Origin: Liolophura sinensis
Lineage: Eukaryota; Mollusca; Polyplacophora; Chitonida; Chitonidae
Length of the DNA: 64,000 nucleotides
Assembly (NCBI RefSeq): GCF_032854445.1
Contig: NC_088300.1
Coordinates: 78,109,966-78,173,965, forward strand
Direction: 5' to 3'
A model generated the notes under the pieces. The model worked only from the letters and a program-made list of their open reading frames with translations. It was not told the DNA's origin and did not search any database. Shown here piece after piece: positions 24,701-38,700 of this stretch. Every line of letters starts with the position of its first letter. Positions within the stretch are counted from its first letter, which is position 1. The position numbers and the translations under genes were made by a program.

Positions 24701-26658
24701 TACATGTAGTGCACATTTTGGGGAATGGCAGTTATTGGGTGGGTGGTAGGCAGAGTGTGAGTATAGCTTAATAAGAGAGGTTAAGATCAGCAGGTCATGA
24801 AAGACAGTGCCACTAAACCATGTGCTTGGATTGGCCACCAAGTGGGCAGATAGAGCAGCCGTTTGCCTTGTGACGTTGCAGTAGTACATACCCTATAGCA
24901 ACAGACAAGAGGAGACAATCACTATACTTTTACAACTAGTTTCGAGATTATTCCATGCACACTATACAATGTACATCTGTTAACTTTGTGCTGAAGTGAA
25001 GCGTCAAATTACCTTAACTTTTAACCTAATTTCGATGCACATTCAGTAAAATTTACTTTAAATTTATGAAGAAAATTTTTGAACTTGCTTTACCAGATTA
25101 CACTTTAAATGCAGTGACTTGCAACTGTTATTTTTTAAAAAAGCCTCTGTTCATTGCTATTAACCATGACAATGACATGTAATTTGAAATAACATAGGAG
25201 ATATGTTTCGAAAGGGAACAGCTTTTAACTTTGTACAAGTTTTAGTATCATTAATTTAGCTAATAAAAATAGATGTGCATGGTCAAGAATACATCATAAT
25301 TTGAAGGCCCTGCTGGACTAAAATCACGAAAATATTGAAGTATTTCTAATATCAGGCAAAATATGTGACATAATAACATGCATACATTTATGGATTGAGG
25401 AATGAGGAATAATAAGTCACAAATTTTTGATACCAGACAAATCAAAATAAATTCGTTTTTGGAATTTTTATGTGTATAAAGTACAGGCGTAGCTTATCTC
25501 ATATTGTATGTCATACCCTGAGCATCGGCCTCCAATAATAGATAGTGCAATGTTAAACAAAATGTTTGGGGTGGTATCTTAAGCAGTACTGCAGGTATTG
25601 AGTTCAAGGTTTGCACACAGCAAATGGCACGAGGGGGATATTCCATAGTTGTGGATACAAGCATTTTAAGTTTTAAATGCATATAGAGCACAATGACGCA
25701 AGAGGGATGTTCCATCACTGATGCACTGTTAGCATATTAATTAACATAACTTACCAGATTCACTGCTGGTTTAGCAGGGGTTGGCTTCAAGCACAAAGCC
25801 TCCGTGGCTCAGTTGGTTAGCGCGCTAGCGCAGCGTAATGACCCAGAAGCCTCTCACCAATGCGGTCGCTGTGAGTTCAAGACCAGCTCATGCTGCCTTC
25901 CTCTCCGGCCGTACGTGGGAAGGTCTGTCAGCAACCTGCGGATGGTCGTGGGTTTCCCCCGGGCTCTGCCCGGTTTCCACCCACCATAATGCTGGCCGCC
26001 GCCGTATAAGTGAAATATTCTTGAGTACGGCGTAAAACACCAATCAAAAAAAAAAAAAAAAATCAAGCACAAAGCTGATTTATGTTAGTGAGTTAGGGGA
26101 TGACTGGCAGCCAAAAACAAACCCTTCAAAAGTGAATATTAAAGTCACAGAGCTCAGGGGTCGGGGGTACTTCATAGAACCTATTGCCAATCAGTTGCCT
26201 TTTGAGCTCTCAACCAAAATTGGCCTGGGGTATAGTCGTACCAGTTGGGGTCTGTCCGTCCATCTATCCATTTTTGTGGCTTGATTGCATGTAGGCCTAC
26301 ACCTACATGTATTACCAGGTGTGCTCCTATTACAAGAAGGTATTGTTTGTCATTGACTGTGACAAGTATGTCATGGGGCTTTAGCCTTTATTACAATACA
26401 TTAAACACACTGCAGTGTATCCCTTACCACAGTGCTTAGGGCAAAAGGGCATTTAGTGCACTGCACAGTATTTGAATTTTTGGTTTGTGTGGGAAAACTT
26501 CCCATGAAGTAATATCTGGTGCCACTCAGTACACATGCATGTAACAGGTGCTGCAGATGTACAGAGATTGTGAGATAATGATAGAGGTGGGCTGTGCGCG
26601 TATAACTGCATCAGTATGCACTGTGTGGTACATCTACTTCCCTGACTTGGCACTCAGC

Positions 26659-26721
<63 letters not shown>

Positions 26722-29700
26722 CTTTATTTATTTAAGGTAACTAGAGGTAAAAAAAAAAACAGCGATATAAACAAAAAGTTACACAGTGACTAGAAAGAAC
26801 AAATATGACTGCTGCCCCCTCAACTGTCGCAACCAACAGGCGAGACAGGGTAGTGGGAGACGGCCCATTACTGACCTTGCCAACCCTGCCTGCTGGCTGG
26901 AACCCCTATGCACATGTAAAAATACAAACTTAGGGGGAAATAGCCTTATTTCTATCCCCTGTTTCATTTGAATGCTGCATAAGTGTGTAAGAGTGTTATG
27001 GGGACTTGGGAGATAGCATAAGTGATAGACAAAGCATACTCAGTGTATTGTATAGTACCTCTATGTGGGGCATCACTTATGCTTATAGTGTCTTTGTGTA
27101 GGGCATCACTTATGCTTATAGTGTCTTTGTGTGGGGCATCATGCATGCATGTAGTGTCTCTGTGTGGGGCATTATGCATGCTCATAGTGTCTCTGTGGGG
27201 CATCATGCATGCTTATAGTGTCTCTGTGTGGGGCATCATGCATGCATGTAGTGTCTCTGTGTGGGGCATTATGCATGCTCATAGTGTCTCTGTGGGGCAT
27301 CATGCATGCTTATAGTGTCTCTGTGTGGGGCATCACTTATGCATGTAGTGTCTCTGTGTGGGGCATCACGAATGCATGTAGTGTCTCTGTGTGGGGCATC
27401 GCAAATGCATGTAGTGTCTCTGGGGCATCATGCATGCTTATAGTGTCTCTGTGTGGGGCAGCATGCTTGCTCATAGTGTCTCTGTGTGGGGCACCATGCA
27501 TGCTTATAGTGTCTCTGTGTGGGGCATCATGCGTGTTCATAGTGTCTCTGTGTGGGGCATCATGCTTGCTCAGAGTGCCTCTGCAGGGCATTATGCTTGT
27601 TCATAGTGTCTGTGCGGGCATCATGCATTCTTATAGTGTCTCTGTGTGGGGCATCATGCATGCTTATAGTGTCTCTGTGTGGGGCATCAATCTTGCTCAT
27701 AATGTCTCTGTGTGGGGCATCATGTTTGCTCATAGTGTATCTGTGCGGGGCATCACTTATGCATGTAATGTCTCTGTGTGCATGTAGGTTTGCTCACAAG
27801 GATAGAGCACAGAGTATAGTGTTGTCATGTTGAGTGATGTAGTGCATGTCATATAGTCTGGTGTATGGCGTTCCAGGGATATAAAGCCCTGTATAAATTC
27901 TAACCCCTTGAAAAAGGCTCTTACAAGAAGCACTGAAATATGAATCATAAAATGTGCATACTGGAACTAATAAAGCGTAAAGTAGTATAATCTACTTGTG
28001 TACACTGGTTTGTTAAGTGTGTAAAGTATGGCTGCTGCTTACCTTAAATTTTGACCCAAATGTGCAATTTGGAGGCAAATGAATGTCAGAAAATATTACT
28101 CTTGGTGCTAAAACTAACATTTTCCCAGTAGGGCATGTCATCTTTTCTTCCAAACAAACCTCAAACCATCTTTATAAAATAGAACTCTTAGAATCTGGAA
28201 AAAAATGAGCAACATAGTAATGAATGAAATGTTGGGTTATTTATGGCAATTTGCCTTCATCTGCTTAATAGTTTGATGATTTCTTTAGGGCTTCCAAATA
28301 ATGCTTCAGTGTGTATACATATTCATGTACATGTAGCCTTGCTGTTAAACCGATTTCTCTCAAAGTATGTCTGCCCTGTAAATGTGTGAGATGTCAGTAT
28401 GAAATTATGATCAGAGGTTTGAGAAATAAGGTGCTTAGTGAAGAAAATGGGGGATCCTTACATCTGTTTTTAAACTCGCTCTCTATGAAATGTTCATTAC
28501 AGGCTCTAATTTGACAGAGCAGTGAATAATAGTATCTACATGTACATGTGTGGATGCAAGGTGAAGTGTTCTACTAGCCGGTAACATCCATATGCGTGTG
28601 TGCACAAATTAGGTCTCATAGTTTATTTATGTGCATTCTGTTTTATTTTAGCTCTGAAGTAACTCCTTCAGGTGAATTCTATGATATTTCACAATGTTTG
28701 TTATAAAACTCAGTTGTGATGCATGTAAATTAAGGTTCCTTGATGAACCGCAGTTCATGTGAGTTCGTTCATGCCACCTTAATATTTGCCAAGGCTGTAT
28801 TATAAATTGGGTGTACATGTGCATATACAGTAATATCATGTAGGACTCAGGCTGCAATAGTTTTGAGTCTAGCTGATGGCAGAAAACGCTAAGCTGATCA
28901 AGCTGACTGCAGTATGTGCAGGATCAATCAAGGTTACTGCATTATATACTGGATTGATCAAGCTTACTGCAGTATGTGCTGGACTGATCAAGCTTACTGC
29001 AGTATGTGCTGGATTGATCAAGCATACTGCAGTATGTGCTGGATTGATCAAGCTTCCTGCAGTATGTACTGGGCTGATCAAGCTTACTGCAGTATGTGCT
29101 GGATTGATCAAGCTTACTGCAGTATGTACTGGGCTGATCAAGCTTACTGCAGTATGTGCTGGATTGATCAAGCTTACTGCAGTATGTACTGGGCTGATCA
29201 AGCTTACTGCAGTGTGTACTGGATTGATCAAGCTTACTGCAGTATGTACTGGATTGATCAAGCTTCCTGCAGTATGTACTGGGCTGATCAAGCTTACTGC
29301 AGTATGTGCTGGATTGATCAAGCTTACTGCAGTATGTACTGGGCTGATCAAGCTTACTGCAGTGTGTGCTGGACTGATCAAGCTTACTGCAGTATGTACT
29401 GGATTGATCAAGCTTCCTGCAGTATGTACTGGGCTGATCAAGCTTACTGCAGTATGTGCTGGATTGATCAAGCTTACTGCAGTATGTACTGGGCTGATCA
29501 AGCTTACTGCAGTGTGTGCTGGACTGATCAAGCTTACTGCAGTATGTACTGGGCCAATCAAGCTTACTGCATTATGTGCTGGATTGATCAAGCTGACTGT
29601 AGTTCAGGTGTATGCTGGATCTATCGAGCTGACTGCAGTACAGATATGTACTGGATCGTTCAAGCTTGCTGCATTTGTGCTGGATAGATCATGTACCTGT

Positions 29701-32700
29701 ACCTGCCCAGCCAGGTGGTCAGGGGTTACATGAACCACCACTCAGGGGACTTGACTGAAATAAACTTGTGAAATACATGTCATTCAAATAAATTAATTAA
29801 ATAAATAAAACAGGTGAATGTATGATCATAAACATTCCTCCAATTTGGAGGTGAAGTGGTTCAAATGTGGCCTCATAACAAAAGTGAGAAGGCAGATGGA
29901 GGATATTCGAGTGATTGGGAAAGAATGTGTATTAAATTGGGAGGAACTTAGCACTTGTGTTTGGTATGGAAATGTTAAAAAATTTTGATAACTAGGTATA
30001 AGATTTAAGCAAGCTGTGACCATAAGTGGGGTGAGATATTTCTTTCATATTTTCCCTTGGTCATATTACTCAGGTAAAAACTTCTCTGATGTTGTATCAA
30101 TTTTATCCTAATGTGCTATGAAAGGAATGGCCTTAGGTTATAAGCTATTATCTGTGTCTGTGTCTTTCAAGTCATCTGAGCTGAATGAAGAAAGAATACT
30201 GACCAAGCCAAAGAGGGAGCAGAAACGTCGCCCCAAGCCTAAGGACCGGTCCATTTTGATCTGTGGGGTGTGTGGTGATAAGGCCCTGGGCTATAACTTT
30301 GATGCCATCACATGTGAATCTTGTAAAGCCTTTTTCCGCAGGAATGCCTTAAAAACAAAGGTGAGAAGCTAGAGCAACATGTATTCCTGTTCGCAAAGGA
30401 CCAAAATGGTTTGTTTCATGAGAAAACTTGCAAGAGTTTCACTAATGCACAATTAGTATCAACAGTCAGGGAGTAAAAGTTTCAGACTTTCTGTCCTTAT
30501 TCATTTACAATCTGTTAATTGTTACCTTCAGCCATGACACTTTCCTATACATTACTTGTAGAAACCCTTACATATACGTAGAAACAATGCCAAAATCCTG
30601 CCATAGCTTATTTATGGTACCATTTATTTATTTATTTGATTGGTGTTTAATGCCATACATGTTCTTGAGAAGATTTCACGTACATGTATACGACAGCAGC
30701 CAGCATTATGGTGGGAGGAAACCGGGTAGAGCCTAGGGGAAACTCACAAGAATCTGCAGGCTGCTGGAAGACCTTCCTATGTACGACTGAAGAGCAAGCC
30801 AGTATTTATGGTATCAGTGTGTAATTTTAATTGTTGTTTGATTCATGATTTGTAATAGGTGAGGTATGAGTGTTCTGTTCAAGAATTGAGTGAGGAGTAA
30901 TCGCAGAAGATAAACATTGTTTTTTCGTTTGAACGTGCAATATATAGCCAAATATATAAGAGTGATAAAGTGTCCAATTTGTACAGGAAAGCTACAGTGT
31001 ATTGTCACTCTGTGTATACTGATTGAAAACTCATCAAGCCTTGAGGTTTACCAGAGGTGTGAGGACTCACTCACAGTGTATTGTCACTCTGTGTAAGCTG
31101 ATTGAAAACTCATCAAGCCTTGAGGTTTACCAGAGGTGTGAGGACTCACTCACAGTGTATTGTCACTCTGTGTATACTGATTGAAAACTCATCAAGCCTT
31201 GAGGTTTATCAGAGGTGTGAGGACTCACTCACAGTGTATTGTCACTCTGTGTAAGCTGATTGAAAACTCATCAAGCCTTGAGGTTTATCAGAGGTGTGAG
31301 GACTCACTCACAGTGTATTGTCACTCTGTGTATACTGATTGAAAACTCATCAAGCCTTGAGGTTTACCAGAAGTGTGAGGACTCACTCACAGTGTATTGT
31401 CACTCTGTGTAAGCTGATTGAAAACTCATCAAGCCTTGAGGTTTATCAGAGGTGTGAGGACTCACTCACAGTGTATTGTCACTCTGTGTAAGCTGATTGG
31501 AAACTCATCAAGCCTTGAGGTTTACCAGAGGTGTGAGGACTCACTCACAATGTATTGTCACTCTGTGTAAGCTGATTGAAAACTCATCAAGCCTTGAGGT
31601 TTACCAGAGGTGTGAGGACTCACTCACAGTGTATTGTCACTCTGTGTAAGCTGATTGAAAACTCATCAAGCCTTGAGGTTTACCAGAGGTGTGAGGACTC
31701 ACTCACAGTGTATTGTCACTCTGTGTAAGCTGATTGAAAACTCATCAAGCCTTGAGGTTTATCAGAGGTGTGAGGACTCACTCACAGTGTATTGTCACTC
31801 TGTGTAAGCTGATTGAAAACTCATCAAGCCTTGAGGTTTATCAGAGGTGTGAGGACTCACTCACAATGTATTGTCACTCTGTGTATACTGATTGAAAACT
31901 CATCAAGCCTTGAGGTTTACCAGAGGTGTGAGGACTCACTCACAGTGTATTGTCACTCTGTGTAAGCTGATTGAAAACTCATCAAGCCTTGAGGTTTACC
32001 AGAAGTGTGAGGATTCACTCACAGTGTATTGTCACTCTGTGTATACTGATTGAAAACTCATCAAGCCTTGAGGTTTATCAGAGGTGTGAGGACTCACTCA
32101 CAATGTATTGTCACTCTGTGTAAGCTGATTGAAAACTCATCAAGCCTTGAGGTTTATCAGAGGTGTGAGGACTCACTCACAGTGTATTGTCACTCTGTGT
32201 ATACTGATTGAAAACTCATCAAGCCTTGAGGTTTATCAGAGGTGTGAGGACTCACTCACAGTGTATTGTCACTCTGTGTATACTGATTGAAAACTCATCA
32301 AGCCTTGAGGTTTACCAGAGGTGTGAGGACTCACTCACAATGTATTGTCACTCTGTGTAAGCTGATTGAAAACTCATCAAGCCTTGAGGTTTACCAGAGG
32401 TGTGAGGACTCACTCACAGTGTATTGTCACTCTGTGTATACTGATTGAAAACTCATCAAGCCTTGAGGTTTACCAGAAGTGTGAGGACTCACTCACAGTG
32501 TATTGTCACTCTGTGTAAGCTGATTGAAAACTCATCAAGCCTTGAGGTTTATCAGAGGTGTGAGGACTCACTCACAGTGTATTGTCACTCTGTGTAAGCT
32601 GATTGGAAACTCATCAAGCCTTGAGGTTTACCAGAGGTGTGAGGACTCACTCACAATGTATTGTCACTCTGTGTAAGCTGATTGAAAACTCATCAAGCCT

Positions 32701-35700
32701 TGAGGTTTATCAGAGGTGTGAGGACTCACTCACAGTGTATTGTCACTCTGTGTATACTGATTGAAAACTCATCAAGCCTTGAGGTTTACCAGAGGTGTGA
32801 GGACTCACTCACAGTGTATTATCACTCTGTGTATACTGATTGAAAACTCATCAAGCCTTGAGGTTTACCAGAGGTGTGAGGACTCACTCACAGTGTATTG
32901 TCACTCTGTGTATACTGATTGAAAACTCATCAAGCCTTGAGGTTTATCAGAGGTGTGAGGACTCACTCACAGTGTATTGTCACTCTGTGTATACTGATTG
33001 AAAACTCATCAAGCCTTGAGGTTTATCAGAGGTGTGAGGACTCACTCACAGTGTATTGTCACTCTGTGTATACTGATTGAAAACTCATCAAGCCTTGAGG
33101 TTTACCAGAGGTGTGAGGACTCACTCACAGTGTATTGTCACTCTGTGTATACTGATTGAAAACTCATCAAGCCTTGAGGTTTATCAGAGGTGTGAGGACT
33201 CACTCACAGTGTATTGTCACTCTGTGTAAGCTGATTGAAAACTCATCAAGCCTTGAGGTTTACCAGAAGTGTGAGGATTCACTCACAGTGTATTGTCACT
33301 CTGTGTATACTGATTGAAAACTCATCAAGCCTTGAGGTTTACCAGAGGTGTGAGGACTCACTCACAATGTATTGTCACTCTGTGTAAGCTGATTGAAAAC
33401 TCATCAAGCCTTGAGGTTTATCAGAGGTGTGAGGACTCACTCACAGTGTATTGTCACTCTGTGTATACTGATTGAAAACTCATCAAGCCTTGAGGTTTAT
33501 CAGAGGTGTGAGGACTCACTCACAGTGTATTGTCACTCTGTGTATTGTCACTCTGTGTATACTGATTGAAAACTCATCAAGCCTTGAGGTTTACCAGAAG
33601 TGTGAGGATTCACTCACAGTGTATTGTCACTCTGTGTATACTGATTGAAAACTCATCAAGCCTTGAGGTTTACCAGAGGTGTGAGGACTCACTCACAATG
33701 TATTGTCACTCTGTGTAAGCTGATTGAAAACTCATCAAGCCTTGAGGTTTATCAGAGGTGTGAGGACTCACTCACAATGTATTGTCACTCTGTGTAAGCT
33801 GATTGAAAACTCATCAAGCCTTGAGGTTTACCAGAGGTGTGAGGACTCACTCACAGTGTATTGTCACTCTGTGTATACTGATTGAAAACTCATCAAGCCT
33901 TGAGGTTTACCAGAAGTGTGAGGACTCACTCACAGTGTATTGTCACTCTGTGTATACTGATTGAAAACTCATCAAGCCTTGAGGTTTATCAGAGGTGTGA
34001 GGACTCACTCACAGTGTATTGTCACTCTGTGTAAGCTGATTGAAAACTCATCAAGCCTTGAGGTTTATCAGAGGTGTGAGGACTCACTCACAGTGTATTG
34101 TCACTCTGTGTAAGCTGATTGAAAACTCATCAAGCCTTGAGGTTTATCAGAGGTGTGAGGACTCACTCACAATGTATTGTCACTCTGTGTATACTGATTG
34201 AAAACTCATCAAGCCTTGAGGTTTACCAGAGGTGTGAGGACTCACTCACAGTGTATTGTCATTCTGTGTAAGCTGATTGAAAACTCATCAAGCCTTGAGG
34301 TTTACCAGAGGTGTGAGGACTCACTCACAGTGTATTGTCACTCTGTGTATACTGATTGAAAACTCATCAAGCCTTGAGGTTTATCAGAGGTGTGAGGACT
34401 CACTCACAGTGTATTGTCACTCTGTGTATACTGATTGAAAACTCATCAAGCCTTGAGGTTTACCAGAAGTGTGAGGACTCACTCACAGTGTATTGTCACT
34501 CTGTGTAAGCTGATTGAAAACTCATCAAGCCTTGAGGTTTATCAGAGGTGTGAGGACTCACTCACAGTGTATTGTCACTCTGTGTAAGCTGATTGGAAAC
34601 TCATCAAGCCTTGAGGTTTACCAGAGGTGTGAGGACTCACTCACAATGTATTGTCACTCTGTGTAAGCTGATTGAAAACTCATCAAGCCTTGAGGTTTAC
34701 CAGAGGTGTGAGGACTCACTCACAGTGTATTGTCACTCTGTGTATACTGATTGAAAACTCATCAAGCCTTGAGGTTTATCAGAGGTGTGAGGACTCACTC
34801 ACAGTGTGTTGTCACTCTGTGTAAGCTGATTGAAAACTCATCAAGCCTTGAGGTTTATCAGAGGTGTGAGGACTCACTCACAGTGTATTGTCACTCTGTG
34901 TAAGCTGATTGAAAACTCATCAAGCCTTGAGGTTTATCAGAGGTGTGAGGACTCACTCACAATGTATTGTCACTCTGTGTATACTGATTGAAAACTCATC
35001 AAGCCTTGAGGTTTACCAGAGGTGTGAGGACTCACTCACAGTGTATTGTCATTCTGTGTAAGCTGATTGAAAACTCATCAAGCCTTGAGGTTTACCAGAG
35101 GTGTGAGGACTCACTCACAGTGTATTGTCACTCTGTGTATACTGATTGAAAACTCATCAAGCCTTGAGGTTTATCAGAGGTGTGAGGACTCACTCACAGT
35201 GTATTGTCACTCTGTGTAAGCTGATTGAAAACTCATCAAGGCTTGAGGTTTATCAGAGGTGTGAGGACTCACTCACAATGTATTGTCACTCTGTGTATAC
35301 TGATTGAAAACTCATCAAGCCTTGAGGTTTACCAGAGGTGTGAGGACTCACTCACAGTGTATTGTCACTCTGTGTATACTGATTGAAAACTCATCAAGCC
35401 TTGAGGTTTACCAGAGGTGTGAGGACTCACTCACAGTGTATTGTCACTCTGTGTATACTGATTGAAAACTCATCAAGCCTTGAGGTTTACCAGAGGTGTG
35501 AGGACTCACTCACAGTGTATTGTCACTCTGTGTATACTGATTGAAAACTCATCAAGCCTTGAGGTTTATCAGAGGTGTGAGGACTCACTCACAGTGTATT
35601 GTCACTCTGTGTAAGCTGATTGAAAACTCATCAAGCCTTGAGGTTTATCAGAGGTGTGAGGACTCACTCACAGTGTATTGTCACTCTGTGTAAGCTGATT

Positions 35701-38700
35701 GAAAACTCATCAAGCCTTGAGGTTTATCAGAGGTGTGAGGACTCACTCACAATGTATTGTCACTCTGTGTAAGCTGATTGAAAACTCATCAAGCCTTGAG
35801 GTTTATCAGAGGTGTGAGGACTCACTCACAATGTATTGTCACTCTGTGTAAGCTGATTGAAAACTCATCAAGCCTTGAGGTTTACCAGAGGTGTGAGGAC
35901 TCACTCACAGTGTATTATCACTCTGTGTATACTGATTGAAAACTCATCAAGCCTTGAGGTTTACCAGAAGTGTGAGGACTCACTCACAGTGTATTGTCAC
36001 TCTGTGTATACTGATTGAAAACTCATCAAGCCTTGAGGTTTATCAGAGGTGTGAGGACTCACTCACAGTGTATTGTCACTCTGTGTATACTGATTGAAAA
36101 CTCATCAAGCCTTGAGGTTTATCAGAGGTGTGAGGACTCACTCACAGTTTATTGTCACTCTGTGTATACTGATTGAAAACTCATCAAGCCTTGAGGTTTA
36201 TCAGAGGTGTGAGGACTCACTCACAATGTATTGTCACTCTGTGTATACTGATTGAAAACTCATCAAGCCTTGAGGTTTATCAGAGGTGTGAGGACTCACT
36301 CACAGTGTATTGTCACTCTGTGTATACTGATTGAAAACTCATCAAGCCTTGAGGTTTACCAGAGGTGTGAGGACTCACTCACAGTGTATTGTCACTCTGT
36401 GTATACTGATTGAAAACTCATCAAGCCTTGAGGTTTATCAGAGGTGTGAGGACTCACTCACAGTGTATTGTCACTCTGTGTAAGCTGATTGAAAACTCAT
36501 CAAGCCTTGAGGTTTACCAGAAGTGTGAGGATTCACTCACAGTGTATTGTCACTCTGTGTATACTGATTGAAAACTCATCAAGCCTTGAGGTTTACCAGA
36601 GGTGTGAGGACTCACTCACAATGTATTGTCACTCTGTGTAAGCTGATTGAAAACTCATCAAGCCTTGAGGTTTATCAGAGGTGTGAGGACTCACTCACAG
36701 TGTATTGTCACTCTGTGTATACTGATTGAAAACTCATCAAGCCTTGAGGTTTATCAGAGGTGTGAGGACTCACTCACAGTGTATTGTCACTCTGTGTATA
36801 CTGATTGAAAACTCATCAAGCCTTGAGGTTTACCAGAGGTGTGAGGACTCACTCACAATGTATTGTCACTCTGTGTAAGCTGATTGAAAACTCATCAAGC
36901 CTTGAGGTTTACCAGAGGTGTGAGGACTCACTCACAGTGTATTGTCACTCTGTGTATACTGATTGAAAACTCATCAAGCCTTGAGGTTTACCAGAAGTGT
37001 GAGGACTCACTCACAGTGTATTGTCACTCTGTGTAAGCTGATTGAAAACTCATCAAGCCTTGAGGTTTATCAGAGGTGTGAGGACTCACTCACAGTGTAT
37101 TGTCACTCTGTGTAAGCTGATTGGAAACTCATCAAGCCTTGAGGTTTACCAGAGGTGTGAGGACTCACTCACAATGTATTGTCACTCTGTGTAAGCTGAT
37201 TGAAAACTCATCAAGCCTTGAGGTTTACCAGAGGTGTGAGGACTCACTCACAGTGTATTGTCACTCTGTGTATACTGATTGAAAACTCATCAAGCCTTGA
37301 GGTTTATCAGAGGTGTGAGGAGTCACTCACAGTGTATTGTCACTCTGTGTAAGCTGATTGAAAACTCATCAAGCCTTGAGGTTTATCAGAGGTGTGAGGA
37401 CTCACTCACAGTGTATTGTCACTCTGTGTAAGCTGATTGAAAACTCATCAAGCCTTGAGGTTTATCAGAGGTGTGAGGACTCACTCACAATGTATTGTCA
37501 CTCTGTGTATACTGATTGAAAACTCATCAAGCCTTGAGGTTTACCAGAGGTGTGAGGACTCACTCACAGTGTATTGTCATTCTGTGTAAGCTGATTGAAA
37601 ACTCATCAAGCCTTGAGGTTTACCAGAGGTGTGAGGACTCACTCACAGTGTATTGTCACTCTGTGTATACTGATTGAAAACTCATCAAGCCTTGAGGTTT
37701 ATCAGAGGTGTGAGGACTCACTCACAGTGTATTGTCACTCTGTGTAAGCTGATTGAAAACTCATCAAGCCTTGAGGTTTACCAGAAGTGTGAGGATTCAC
37801 TCACAGTGTATTGTCACTCTGTGTATACTGATTGAAAACTCATCAAGCCTTGAGGTTTACCAGAGGTGTGAGGACTCACTCACAATGTATTGTCACTCTG
37901 TGTAAGCTGATTGAAAACTCATCAAGCCTTGAGGTTTATCAGAGGTGTGAGGACTCACTCACAGTGTATTGTCACTCTGTGTATACTGATTGAAAACTCA
38001 TCAAGCCTTGAGGTTTACCAGAGGTGTGAGGACTCACTCACAATGTATTGTTACTCTGTGTAAGCTGATTGAAAACTCATCAAGCCTTGAGGTTTACCAG
38101 AGGTGTGAGGACTCACTCACAGTGTATTGTCACTCTGTGTATACTGATTGAAAACTCATCAAGCCTTGAGGTTTATCAGAGGTGTGAGGACTCACTCACA
38201 GTGTATTGTCACTCTGTGTAAGCTGATTGAAAACTCATCAAGCCTTGAGGTTTATCAGAGGTGTGAGGACTCACTCACAGTGTATTGTCACTCTGTGTAA
38301 GCTGATTGAAAACTCATCAAGCCTTGAGGTTTATCAGAGGTGTGAGGACTCACTCACAATGTATTGTCACTCTGTGTAAGCTGATTGAAAACTCATCAAG
38401 CCTTGAGGTTTATCAGAGGTGTGAGGACTCACTCACAATGTATTGTCACTCTGTGTAAGCTGATTGAAAACTCATCAAGCCTTGAGGTTTACCAGAGGTG
38501 TGAGGACTCACTCACAGTGTATTATCACTCTGTGTATACTGATTGAAAACTCATCAAGCCTTGAGGTTTACCAGAAGTGTGAGGACTCACTCACAGTGTA
38601 TTGTCACTCTGTGTATACTGATTGAAAACTCATCAAGCCTTGAGGTTTATCAGAGGTGTGAGGACTCACTCACAGTGTATTGTCACTCTGTGTATACTGA

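Noticed and set aside
28869-29733. Overlapping 240-285 codon frames on both strands
   Set aside because: Products of the 30 bp repeat in three frames at once.
30118-30171. ATG at 30118 as the true start of the receptor
   Set aside because: The 18 codons before residue 29 end in a strong pyrimidine tract and AG acceptor and look intronic. An alternative promoter is possible but unsupported.
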